Below are positions 7,890 through 17,868 of a stretch of 21,336 nucleotides of DNA, piece by piece. The position numbers were made by a program, and so were the translations under genes. The notes under the pieces are model-generated. The model worked only from the letters and a program-made list of their open reading frames with translations, searched no databases and was not told the DNA's origin. Source of the DNA: Chara braunii (taxonomy: Eukaryota; Streptophyta; Charophyceae; Charales; Characeae); NCBI GenBank assembly GCA_003427395.1, contig BFEA01000361.1, positions 855,804-877,139 of the forward strand, written 5' to 3'. Numbering within the stretch: the stretch's first letter is position 1; the number at the start of each line of letters is the position of its first letter.

Positions 7890-8960
7890 GGCCGACCGGG
7901 GTGTGGATGAAGGGAGTACGAGCACTATTGGGAGGAACGAGAAGGAAAGACAAATACTGACGCAAACGAAAACAAGCGTTGGCAGGCGAGCAAGAAGCGT
8001 GCGTGAGACTGCAAGTAAACGCGAGTGCAAGCGCGAGCAAAGTAGCACGATAGCAATGACGTGCACAATCTTGAACTTGAGAGCTAGCATATGTGTGAAT
8101 TCGAGCGAAATAACACGAGCGTTAAATCCCGAGCACAAGTGTGAAAATGTGTGTGAGCAAACCGGTATCAACACATGGGCAAAACGCGGGCTAACATGAG
8201 CATGATCGTGAGTAGGCCAACACAGCGGTAAGCAAGTAGATGAGGCGAAAGAAAGAGAGCGAACATGAGCAGTGAAGCATGCACTAGCGAAATATATGAA
8301 TTTGAAGGTTAGTGCGAACGCTAAAGAGTGGCAAATTGAGACAAGCAACAAACAAACTATATCGTGGAAACAAGCGATAGTAGGAGCACAAAATCAAGCG
8401 AGCACGAACCTGAATGATAGCGCAAGTGTGAGTAGATATGGAGTAGCAGGCAAGAGAAGTGAGTATGTGGGTTGAAGCAAACGAAAAGAGGTGAGCGCTA
8501 TCAAACAGCAAGCGCAAGCAGTACGTCTGCGAGGAAGTAAGCGGGATCACTGTTTGGGCACGAGTAATACAACAGGAATGAGGAAAGAACGAGAGTTCCT
8601 ATCACAAACGGAACGTGGTCGTAAAAGGAACAACGATCGTGAGGCAAGGGAACAAATGGGGGTGTCAGGCATAGGAGAAACGAAACGCGCGCGATCTCGA
8701 AGTGTGTTCTTAAAATCAGTCAGAAAGGTGAGTGTTCATGAGATTAGGGTCACAAGCAGGAACACATTGAAGAAGAGAGGTCACCGGAAGCAAAGGCGTG
8801 AGAGTAAAGTAGCATGTGGCGAGTAAAGTAGCATGTGGTGGAAGGGGGATAGGAGCCTGAAAGCAGTAAAAGGAGTGAAAGGCGTAACCAAATGGGACAA
8901 AGAGGGAGAGAGAAGGGGAAGGGAAATAATGAAGGGAAAGAGGAAGGATGGAGGAAGCCA
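7890..8960. other. Purine-biased tract on the plus strand
   Basis: For over 1 kb the plus strand is dominated by A and G, with frequent GCGAGC, AAGCG and GTGAG words. It contains no exact tandem unit and no long gene. Several overlapping frames are open on both strands simply because stop codons are depleted by the composition. Such sustained asymmetry is typical of some transcribed or decayed-repeat DNA, but no family was recognised. Confidence 0.55.
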
Positions 8961-9655
8961 AGCGGGATCACATCGAGGAAAGAAAAAAAAGTGATCACGA
9001 AACAACGGCATTTGTCTTTCCCGTAAACACAATGCACCCTCATTTTGGTTGTACCTGGTCAAAAATATAACATAAATGCATTTGGGGACAGATCGAGGTG
9101 AGGCGATAGGGACAAAATCACGACGGCAAAAGGAGAGGAAGGAAAGAAGTAATGAAGTAATAAAGGGGGAGGAAGACTCACATCATGATGTCACACGACC
9201 ATCTTGAAGTCGACGAGGTGACTTTTCGAGCGTGAATTTAGGAACCTTGTACTCAAGTTACTAGGCAACTCTTTATACTTGTTTCGATGGCTTTCCGCTC
9301 GTAAGAACGAGCAAGCATAACCGTCACGTCGTGCTAGATTCACACTACAAACGAATCAGTCAAAAACAAAGTTCGTTTGCATTCCTCTTTTCTTGTTTAT
9401 TTTTGCTATCTCTTTTTTTTCTTATTATTTTCAATCTATTTTTATATTTTTCATATATGTTATGTATCCACCCGAAGGAACAAGCCAGATTTATGCAAAA
9501 CAAGTGAGAGAGTTCAATACAAGTATTGGAAATGTATGGAATATGTGGAAGTCAGGTGCATTCCTCCAAATACGTGTTCGGCAACGAAGAAAAATTACTA
9601 TGGAGATGCCATATCATTTTTGTACTTAGGTGTTGAGTCCGAGTACAGTCTTCCT
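8961..9655. other. Unassigned, with T-rich stretch
   Basis: Bases 9381-9455 are T-rich. Two overlapping plus-strand frames (9377-9685 and 9393-9629) begin inside the T-rich run and look like composition by-products. I see no supported gene. Confidence 0.4.
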
Positions 9656-9781
9656 CCGAACAAAACGCACGTATGTACTATTTAACTTTCCCTGGAAAAC
9701 TCAATTTTTCGAAATAGCTCCTGAAAATCCGAATAGTACGAACGTTCAAATAGTATGCACGTATGTACTATTCGAACAGTA

Positions 9782-9785
<4 letters not shown>
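9656..9785. repeat. CATATGCG palindrome family, diverged element D
   Basis: The 32-bp palindrome 9745-9776 starts TTCAAATAGTATGCACG and ends TACTATTCGAA. A related word, AACGCACGTATGTACTA, lies at 9665. The stretch AACTTTCCCTGGAAAACTC (from about 9683) resembles the reverse complement of 6226-6252 beside element A. D and A may therefore be inverted, diverged copies of one longer repeat. Confidence 0.55.

Positions 9786-9834
<49 letters not shown>
9786..9834. repeat. (CT)n microsatellite
   Basis: An uninterrupted CT run directly following palindrome element D. Element A is likewise followed, about 95 bp on, by a CT run. Confidence 0.97.
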
Positions 9835-9836
<2 letters not shown>

Positions 9837-10064
9837 CTTCCCTATCGCCGTCTGACATGAAGGTATATATGTCTACGTACAGCCTCACTCCACCCCTCGA
9901 CACATTCAGGATGTATACTTTCGTTTTCTAGGGAAAGTTTTGCAATTAGGACCATTCTCAATTTATGTGTGTGTGACGGATGCCCCAAGGACAAGCCCGT
10001 GGCTACAAGGGCGTATACCAGATTTTTCTTGAGAGCCCATTTTTTGAAGTTGGTGCCCAAAACT

Positions 10065-10149
10065 CGTATAATAACACATGTGCGTTGTATACGAATACAA
10101 CACATGTCATGCATTGTATTCATATACAACACATGGGCGTTTTGTTCGA
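10065..10149. repeat. CATATGCG palindrome family, element C
   Basis: An 85-bp imperfect palindrome with ACACATGTGCGTTGTATACG in its left half and ATACAACACATGGGCG in its right half. It aligns end to end with the element at 6916-6998. No coding capacity. Confidence 0.75.
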
Positions 10150-10882
10150 GGGAAGACTGTAGGTTTATTTGTGACTTAGCAAGGAATAAGGATCGCATAT
10201 GTTAGGGAATATCAGATTTTCTGTCGAATGTTGCAAAGAAATGAAGGAGAATCAAAACAAAGTTAAAGAGATAAGTTATAGAGTAAGTACGACTGGGCTA
10301 GAGAGTGAGAGATTGCGAGCACATCGAAGAGGGAGGGAGAGATAAAGAGAGATAGGAGACCGAATATGACTTATCCCTGCTGCAATGTAAAGTTGAGCAG
10401 ATTTGGAGTCGAGTGAACTGAATTGTTTTCATGACTAAATCATACAAAAAAATAGCAAGTATGTTTTTTACTTTATTTATTTATTTATTTAGTTCCATTT
10501 CGATTAATTTTTTTTTACGTCCACCTGCGTGCCTTTGATGAGGAGGTAAAAGTAACTTGGTTTACCTTTACCGAGTTCGATCTCCTGAAAAAAAATTGAG
10601 CATACTTATGCCTTTACCTATACTATGTTGTAGGCATGAACTGTGTTGGTGAAACTTGAGATCTGCTCATATGTATACATAGAGTCAATGCTTAGTACCG
10701 CTCATACAGTAAGTACGCCTATTGAAATTGCATCTTTGTAGTAGCAAGTGACAGGGTGTGCATTGAGGGAAGTTTAACTGAAGTTTGAAGCCGAGATTGA
10801 GTCAGGCATGTTATCTCAATCATGCTGGCTTGTGGGGCTGACTCACTATAGGTGCACCATCTATAACTGCATGTGATTAAAT
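10150..10882. other. Unassigned AT-rich DNA
   Basis: T-rich at 10460-10515, otherwise featureless. One weak hairpin-array-like word appears near 10687, but I could not support it as a unit. Confidence 0.4.
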
Positions 10883-12760
10883 GATAGTGAAATATTTCAG
10901 TGCGAGTTATCTTACTTCTTGCTCATATATATTTAACTAACATATATGAGATCTAATTGTTTACTGATTTTTTATAACGTTATATATATATTTTTTTGTC
11001 TGATATCAAACTGGTAGTAGGATACTCGAGTGCGGATCATCCTATTACTTGTTTGAAGATAGACTGAACGATATTTGAATTATAGTAAGGGGATCTAGTG
11101 AGGGTCATCATGTTATCAAGTTGAATCTAAACAAATTAATGATGAAAAAAAGGTACTGGGATACTTCAGTCCAGTGTGAGTTATCCTAGTACTTGTTTTC
11201 TGCTTCTTCCCATATAGTTTGGCAATTTTACTATGATAGTGGGTGACTCCAATGAGGGGCATCCTATTTACTAGCTTGAAGTCGACACTAACTTTTGCTA
11301 AAAATAACGAACCTATGCTAAAAATAATGAGATGTTACTTCTCCGCTGGACTCTAAACAAATGGTGGGATGCTCGAGTGTGAGTTATCCTACTCTTTGTT
11401 TAACATTGGAAAGCAGTAGGATACTGCAGTGTGAGACATCCTACTACTTGTTTTAGTAGTTTAACAAGTATATGTAAATATATATATCAGGCCTAATTGT
11501 CTATACATATTTTTTTTTTCTAACATCGAATCAATGGTAAGGTAGTCTAGTGTGAGTCACCCTATTATTTGTTTGAAGATAAAACGAGTGATATTGAAGT
11601 GATAGTAGGGGACTCCAGTGAAGGTCATCCTATTATCAACTTGAATATAAAGTAATTAGTATTAAAAGATAAGTAGTAGGGTACGCCAGTGTGATTTACT
11701 ATATTCTTGTTTGAATTAATAGTTTGATTGGTATTGGAAAATTAGTAGGAAGCTCCAATGTGAGTCGTATTATCACTTGCGTGGTTGTAGATTGTTTGTA
11801 TGTACTTTAGGGTAGGAGAATAGTTCGAATCATGGATCCAGACTAAGTCCTTTCATAGCTCGTTTACATGTCAAATAAAGAGTACGGGATTTCAACATGA
11901 GTCGCCCTAGTTACTTGTTTAACCCTAGTTTAAATAGTATTGGAAGGTGGTAGGGTACTCCAGTGCGAGTTAACATACTACTTGATCAGATATGCTTTTC
12001 AGTATAAGAAAATATAGCCATATAATTTTTTATCCACTATATATTTACATATGATCTGCCAATTTAACCTCAAACTAGTGGTAGGTTAATCCAGTACGAA
12101 TCACCTTATTGTCTATTTGAAAGTTAGAAAGCACGGTTTTCCAAACAATACTAGGAGACTCCAGTAAGGACCATCTTGTTATCTTATTATTATTTTGAAA
12201 CCTAAGTCAATTCAAACTAAACTATAAAGAGATCGTTGAACAATAAACAAGTAATGAGATGCTCAAGTGTAAGTTGCCCTATCGTTTAGTAAGTACTAAA
12301 AAGTAGTGGGATGCTCGAGTGAAAGTCACCCTACTGCTTGTTTCTTATATGTGTACATAAAATTTTATCATTTAACATTGAACGGGTAGTAAGATACTCC
12401 AATGTGAGTCATCCTATTACACGTTTGAATTTAAACTTATAAGTTCTAACTATCTAAGGGGTAGTACGGGGCTACAGCGAGGGTCAACCTATTACTAGCT
12501 TCAAACCTTTACTTATTTATTATGCAATGTAATGTGGGTTGTTTGCGGAACGTTAAAGAAAATAGTTACATTCTCCAGTGTGAGTTATCGTAATGTTTGT
12601 CTTATATTGGATGGTAGTGGGATACTTCGGTGTAAGTTATCTTACTACATGTATGAATTATTCAGTACAGTCTATTGTTACCTTACAATTTGTTTGCGTG
12701 TAGATTGGATGGTATTGAAATGGTAGTTGGATACTCCAGTGTGAGTTATAGATTGTTTGG
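10883..12760 (+). repeat. Array of about 22 diverged hairpin units
   Basis: Units of about 40 bp recur at approximately 10883, 11013, 11082, 11152, 11235, 11360, 11413, 11533, 11601, 11672, 11742, 11879, 11947, 12076, 12149, 12249, 12301, 12384, 12458, 12561, 12611 and 12720. The main type reads GTAGTAGGATACTCCAGTG, then TGAGTTATCCTACTACTTG, then TTT. GTAGTAGGATA pairs with TATCCTACTAC to form a stem of up to 11 pairs around a conserved loop. A second type has GATAGTAGGGGACTCC, then a loop, then GGTCATCCTATTATC, followed by AACTTGAA (11082, 11235, 11601, 12149, 12458). Spacers are AT-rich and often contain TTTAACATTGAA-like words. No protein frame crosses the array. It could be a diverged satellite built from palindromes or a cluster of structured RNAs. 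Confidence 0.85.
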
Positions 12761-14039
12761 TATTTATTACGTGGGATAAGGTTACACTATGAATCCATTT
12801 GTTGCATGCATGCGTTTTTTTTTTTTTGTTTTTTTTTTTTTTAAAGAAAAAAAGATTTTTCAGTGGGAGTAGCTCTACACGTCATAAAAAGGGCAAAAAA
12901 CAATGAAGCCGGCGAAAAAAAATATATTTGAATAAGAGTGGCCCGCATAGACCAACTTCGCTTGTGGACATCAAGGGCGACATGATTGTGATTTGCGTTA
13001 GGTTATTAAGCTATAGTTGTGTGAGCACAAAAAAATGTGTTTGGTTCCGAGGAGAGAATGCGAGGACCGAAAGATACTAAAATATAATTTTTCTTCACAA
13101 CATACGACAAAGGTTAAGGAACAGACTACATAAGAGGGTTTATGAAATAAAACTCGAAATTACGCTTTATGATGTTATTTCTGGAGCTTACAGTATTTGA
13201 TTTGAAGACTCGACCCTCAGAAACAATGAGTGCAAGAAAATGAGGGTGTTGAAGTCTTAATCACTTTTATCATGTTGTATATGTCAAATCCTTATTGTTG
13301 AAATTATGCTTGAGAAAGGATCCACAGAGAGATCCGCACGAACAACATTGTCTGTTATCATTCAGTGACACGTCCATTTTTACCAATTCAACTATTTCTC
13401 ATGGCTTGATACCCACACTTGAAGACGGACCATTTTCTGTAGTAAGTTTTTTTTTTTTGTTCATGCCTGAATAGTCATAGTCGCTCTCAAGGGTCCTTCC
13501 AAGTAAAGTGCGAGGGTTGGGCTCGTGAGTCTCAGAAAAAAATAGAAATGTTATGAGATGTGGACACCTTGCAATTATAAAAGTGAAAATTGTTTTCACA
13601 AATATTACCCATTTCATTGTCGTTGTATGGTCCTATGTCAAAATATTTGTTATTAATATTTGTCATATATCACAGATATGTGCACTGAAACAGTGATAGA
13701 ATGCGCATTTTCAATATTCATTTAAATATTGTGTTGCTTGTTAAGGTTATTCAACTGAACAGTTACGTTCGCAATAGGTGTATTCGAATTTTATTTAGTG
13801 AAAAACCCTGCAGTCGTTTATTTTTTTCCGGTTCGCAAGGATCTCTCTAAAAGTCTGGTTTTGCCTTTTCGGCATGAATTGTAAAAAAGGGAAGCCTTAC
13901 AATCCTCGTGATTAAATGAATCCCCCTTGTTCAAGGGTCCATGTTTAGTTACAGGTAAAAAAGTTTCGTGAACAGTCTCCATGTTAGAAATCACTTAAAG
14001 TTTATTAGATGTATAATGTTTGAGGTTAGGCCAAAGTAT
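12761..14039. other. AT-rich DNA without supported gene
   Basis: Holds T runs at 12815-12842 and 13449-13458. The minus-strand open frame at 13617-13399 shows no domain. No repeat boundary was recognised. Confidence 0.45.
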
Positions 14040-14366
14040 GTAGCACTGTATTCGCATTCGGAGGCAAACGCGAACATGTTCGCCCGAGGGTGAACAACGG
14101 TCGACAACCATGTGGACGCATAAAAGAAAACAAAATTATCGAAAAGATCTGAAAAAAATATATGTTATGTAAAATAACAATACAAGCAACTTTTGCTTTG
14201 GAGTCGTGTTCAAATTCCTAACTAATCATGAGTAATAAATCAAAAACCGAAAACAATTTTTTTTTTTTTTTTAATGTTCGCCCGAACATGTTTGCGAGCT
14301 GTTCCCGCGAACACGCCAACACATTCGCACGAACATGAAGGGGCACAAACACATTCACCGTGCTAC
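14040..14366. mobile_element. 327-bp MITE-like element
   Basis: The termini are GTAGCACTGTATTCG (14040) and its approximate reverse complement CACCGTGCTAC (ending 14366). Inside both ends lie CGAACATGTTCGCCCGA-type palindromic words (14070-14087 and 14277-14300). The centre is AT-rich with a T run. No transposase frame. A target duplication was not identified. Confidence 0.6.
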
Positions 14367-14490
14367 ACATGCCTCAACTAATATATATATTTATGCCTAT
14401 CCATTTTGAATCATAAGTTGAAATAAAAGTTATGCGTACCATTTTTGTTCAAGTATTGCCCATGTGTCGCAATTCCCGCCAGCACGTTGA

Positions 14491-14721
14491 TGTAGCAGTC
14501 GCAGCATTTGTGACAACCTCAGGCATGGAAGTTATTTTGTTATTTTGGGCGATGAGTCGACGACCCTCCCGACCAGCACAGGAGTGGCCGACCACATGGC
14601 ACTGCTCGTACACATGGACGAGCTTCGCATCGACCCAGACAGCATTCGACTCCAGACGCGGATCGTCGACTGTCTATCGAGTTACGTTTTCTTTTCTTTC
14701 TTTTTCTTCTTTACTTTTTAG
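14491..14721 (+). CDS. Possible single exon of an unknown protein
   Basis: This frame is open for 76 codons between a stop at 14488-14490 and a stop at 14719-14721. Codons from about 14560 to 14680 end mostly in C or G, unlike the AT-rich surroundings, and encode a natural-looking stretch containing ADHMALLVHMDELRIDPDS and then RLQTRIVDCLSSY. An acceptor-like AG at 14521-14522 and a donor-like GT at 14686-14687 would leave an exon of about 163 bases. The last codons lie in a T-rich tract and are probably intronic. I do not recognise the family. No neighbouring exon was found, so it may be a relic. Confidence 0.35.
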   Translation, partial: CSSRSICDNLRHGSYFVILGDESTTLPTSTGVADHMALLVHMDELRIDPDSIRLQTRIVDCLSSYVFFSFFFFFTF

Positions 14722-15240
14722 TTCTCCATCATTGGCATAGTGCTTCGTGATGTTGTATTCTAATATACTGGTTAGTCAATACTTTTTGTACAGTTTACAC
14801 ATGATTTCATGCGACACAAAGAGATGGGCAGTAGGGCGGGTCGTCGACATTGTGTGTCAGTGAACTTTTCCATTATCCACGCCACATTCATATTTGCGCT
14901 CCATAATGTCCTGGTATTTATGGTGTTTCTGTGTTTTGGATGATGTGTTGCATGTGCCTTTATCATGCTTTTCCTTACTTCTTGTGTGGTCCGTTGCTAT
15001 GCTTGATACAAACAATGTGTCAATTTGCTTCTGTCCGCATGAATGGAGGGACAACTGGATGGATGTGTGCATGGACGAATTCCTGCTCTCTCACAAATCG
15101 CACTGCGACTTGCATGACTGGTTGAATTGATGAATAAATGAATAACTGATGAATGGGAGAATGCTCGAAATGTACAACCCCACAAAAACAAATAAATCAA
15201 CCGTTACAAAAATAATTAAAAAAAAATCAACCCTACACCA
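14722..15240. other. Unassigned
   Basis: Several overlapping small frames occur on both strands, none with a recognisable domain. A TGAATAAATGAA-like simple stretch lies at about 15122-15145. Confidence 0.4.
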
Positions 15241-15295
15241 CCCAAGTGATACCCCTCAGAAAACTTGAGAAACCGTCTTATGCCCTCCCTCCCCT

Positions 15296-15550
15296 GCCCC
15301 CCCCCCCCCCCCCCCCTGCCCAATCCTCCCATACAACACCCAACCCCACCAGAGCACTCCCCAAACTGGCTCTATGTGGGTGCATAGCATCGTCGGGGGC
15401 GATCGGAACCCCCAACAATCCCGAATATGGCAAACAGGCACAGGGTGTGCTTTATATTTGGGATTGTTTGGTGATGCTATGCACCCGCGCAGCGCCAATT
15501 TCAGGAGCGGGTTGGTGGGGGTTGGTGCACTTGGGTTGGTGCGGGTTGGT
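15296..15550. mobile_element. Inverted-repeat element with C-rich and G-rich arms
   Basis: The inner arms are GGGTGCATAGCATC (15378-15391) and GATGCTATGCACCC (15473-15486). A second inner pair is AACAATCCCGAATAT (15414-15428) with ATATTTGGGATTGTT (15454-15468). Similarity continues outward more weakly: the C-rich left flank, with a C run at about 15298-15316, mirrors the G-rich right flank. This looks like a non-autonomous inverted-repeat transposon whose outer ends have become low-complexity. Confidence 0.65.
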
Positions 15551-15790
15551 GGGGGTTGGTGCATTTGGGTCTGCCGGCAAAGGCCAGAGTCGGGCGGGGG
15601 GTGGCCAGGGGAGGCGGGGGAGTCCTGGTCCCGTCTGGTTGGTGGCGGGTTGTTGGGGGGCCCATGGCCCGGGGTACCACCAGTTGGGGGGGCGTGGGGG
15701 AGGCCGGTACGGTGGACTGGTTTAAGTGGGGGGCCAGGAGGGAGTTGGGGGTCATTGGGTCAGGGTGTGGTGGGGCGGGGTCGGGGGGCC
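15507..15790 (+). repeat. G-rich tract with 34-bp direct duplication
   Basis: GCGGGTTGGTGGGGGTTGG followed by TGCACTTGGGT at 15507 recurs almost exactly at 15541. The G-rich DNA continues to about 15790. The many GGG/GGTTGG blocks make G-quadruplex formation on this strand plausible. The long open frames here result from the lack of T and A rather than from a gene. Confidence 0.7.
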
Positions 15791-15863
15791 TTGGTAGCCG
15801 ATTTTTTTACATGTATCTTTTTTTATCAACAAGGTCCCCCACCCCTAACCGCACGCGGATAGT

Positions 15864-15921
15864 GGGGTCGCGTTCAATTTTTTTGCGCCACGTGGCGCGT
15901 ACCGCGTTTGAACGCGGCCCC
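15864..15921. repeat. 58-bp inverted repeat with CACGTG centre
   Basis: GGGGTCGCGTTCAA (15864-15877) is the reverse complement of TTGAACGCGGCCCC (15908-15921) with one mismatch. The centre contains the palindrome CGCCACGTGGCG. It may be a very small MITE. Confidence 0.7.
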
Positions 15922-15929
15922 TACAACAC

Positions 15930-16950
15930 ATTCAGACCGACACAAAGCTTGCATGTTACCATGGTAAGACGGCCAGACCTCTGTTTTGGGATGCTTATTG
16001 TTGAATGTTTTTCTCAGAATGGTCATAATTACTGTTTTTCTATGACTCCTGCTGCTGTGCAGGTTGTTTTTTTCCTGCCCGCACCCCGTTTTGATAATGT
16101 ACAGGTGTGTGTCCTAGGCAAACAAGTGTGGGGAACCTGGCATTTCACCACGCAAACGTGGCCAGCCTTGCACTGTTCTTAACGTGCATTTATTTTGGGT
16201 GGTTATGGTGTCGATATTAGGTGATTTTACAAAACACGCAAGCATAAACAGACAACCCCCTAACCGCCCCCCCCCCGTCACCACCACACACACACACACA
16301 CACAAACTCTAGCACAGTCATGCTTTTTTTCATTCTTTTTGTGGTGTATAGGGAACACGACAACACACACACACAAAGTATCTGGGTACAAGGGGTTGCT
16401 ATAGTGATTGCCAACCACATATGGCTAGCATGCGATCGACATTCTTTGTGTCGTGAGCATTACAAGGGTATAGCCCATGAAATTGTTTGGCGTCATAGCT
16501 CTGATCACAATCCACATTGTACTCAGGTACGGCACCCTCACATGGCATCTCGTATTCCTACACGGGCTCAGCGGGCTGGAAAGGCAGTTCCTATACAATT
16601 GCAGTCGCCGTGCGTCTGCTTCCTAGAATGTGGGAGCCACACTGCCTGTGACATCTGGCTGTGTAGCACTATTTGACACAGTGACTGCAACTGCGAGAGT
16701 AGAATTTGGCACCGTAAGTATTGTGTCTATTATGTAAACGATTGCAGTACAAGAAGGATGGGTGCAGCTCCACGTGCGTAAGAAGAGGAGCACCGGTGAT
16801 TACGCAACCAACGGAAAAGAGCAGAGTACCGGGGCGGAGGTATCGGCGAGAAGAGAACACAGAAAGGACAGACGACTCCATTGGGTGTTACACCACTGAT
16901 TGTATGTATGATATGTGCTACAATGGGAATCCTTTCGAGGTGCATAGAAG
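15930..16950. other. Region with weak coding hints only
   Basis: (CA)n runs lie at about 16284-16302 and 16361-16376. A plus-strand frame from 16320 to 16676 includes a Cys/His-rich part with CDRHSLCREHYKG, before an AG/GT-rich junction at about 16526. I recognise no domain and cannot support a gene. Other frames overlap on both strands. Confidence 0.3.
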
Positions 16951-17379
16951 ATGCCAACCATAAATCCGACCAAGGAACAGGAGACGCAAGCGAAAGTGAC
17001 GGATCTGAATTTGACAACCCTAAAACGTGAAGCGCGAACACAAACACTTACCAGGTTTTCGTGTGACGCATCTGTTGTTTCTCTTATGAATCTCAATGCG
17101 ACAGGGCTATTGTTTGCAGCGATTACGTTCTATTTCGTGTCTACGATCTGCGTTCGTTTTCGTCACTTTTCTGAATGCTTTACGCAAGGAATCGCAAGGG
17201 CGACAATTACAAAAATGGAACAAATTGAAAGAGGAACGGAAGAGGTGACCGGAAATGTAATCTGCGATCGAGAACATTGGCAGGAAATGGAATCGCGAAT
17301 GGCAAACAGAAGTAAAAAAGCAGATGTCCTTTGTGAATGCGATGGACTACCTCGTGGAGAACGTATCGATGGGTGTTGA
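16951..17379 (+). CDS. Hypothetical 142-codon ORF with one possible membrane segment
   Basis: The frame starts at ATG 16951, just downstream of an in-frame stop at 16945-16947, and ends at TGA 17377-17379. The N-terminal 45 residues are polar. A hydrophobic segment at about residues 47-66 (LNATGLLFAAITFYFVSTIC) could span a membrane. The C-terminal third is charged, with KMEQIERGTEEV and REHWQEMESR. Codon choice is mixed and the frame is not low-complexity, unlike most others here. No family was recognised. A second frame is also open near its 3' end, so chance remains possible. Confidence 0.3.
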   Translation: MPTINPTKEQETQAKVTDLNLTTLKREARTQTLTRFSCDASVVSLMNLNATGLLFAAITFYFVSTICVRFRHFSECFTQGIARATITKMEQIERGTEEVTGNVICDREHWQEMESRMANRSKKADVLCECDGLPRGERIDGC

Positions 17380-17489
17380 GAGTATCTCCCATGTGTCATC
17401 CATCGTCTGTTTGTTTCGGTCGTGTCTACTGATGTCCCTCTGCAACTATGGACATCCATTTCCAGATCAATAGCGACTGGCAGCACATA

Positions 17490-17615
17490 AAATTTGATAT
17501 TGCGGAGCAAGGTAGGAAACAGCAGTGATCCAAATTTGATATTGCGGAGCAAGGTAGGAAACAGCAGTGATCCAAATTTGATATTGCGGAGCAAGGTAGG
17601 AAACAGCAGTGATCC
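17490..17615 (+). repeat. Three identical 42-bp tandem units
   Basis: The unit starts AAATTTGATATTGCGGAGC and ends CAGCAGTGATCC, at 17490-17531, 17532-17573 and 17574-17615. The three copies are identical, in contrast to the diverged repeats elsewhere. The last copy runs directly into the SINE head at about 17612-17617. Confidence 0.95.
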
Positions 17616-17868
17616 AGCGGCCTGCCTCAGTTAGCAAGGCACGCAATTGGCATTCAGGAGGTCACGGGCTCAATTCCCATTGGCCTCATGTACTTTCCTT
17701 GGCATGTTTGGCACCCGCCACCTAGAGATAGCCCGTTGGTTCCCCCGATTGGCACCGAGCAGAAACTGCCGATCTTTGTAGGGGGAGGAGACCAGAGAGG
17801 AGGCACAGCCACTGGTTTATCGATGACCATAAAGCCATGCCTTGGGACCGGAGGGGAGGCACAGTGAG
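17616..17868 (+). mobile_element. tRNA-derived SINE, copy 2
   Basis: The head GCGGCCTGCCTCAGTTAGC starts at 17617. The A box (about 17623-17634) is worn and the B box GGCTCAATTCC (17667-17677) deviates at two or three positions. It aligns without gaps over about 70 bases to the minus-strand copy at 1376-1303. The body then diverges, and the GGAGGCACAGCCACTGG block near 17799 matches the corresponding block in copy 1. Pol III activity of this copy is doubtful. Confidence 0.75.

Noticed and set aside
7837-8961. Many overlapping ORFs in the purine-rich tract
   Set aside because: Frames are open on both strands at once, low-complexity and without domains, which is the expected effect of base bias.
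10883-12760. CRISPR array
   Set aside because: The units are diverged and palindromic over their whole length, spacers are irregular (about 50-150 bp) and AT-rich, there are no cas genes, and the context is eukaryotic.
15141-15172. Second hammerhead (CTGATGA then CGAAA)
   Set aside because: Stem II cannot start with the needed pair, no stem I or III is visible, and the core lies in TGAATAAA-like simple sequence.
15246-15862. Long Gly/Pro/Val-rich frames in the G-rich tract
   Set aside because: All three plus-strand frames and the minus strand are open because of composition; the region is an inverted repeat and a direct duplication.
16320-16676. Cys/His-rich ORF as a zinc-binding protein or transposase
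   Set aside because: Spacing fits no motif I know, the frame overlaps (CA)n repeats, and there is no supporting exon context.
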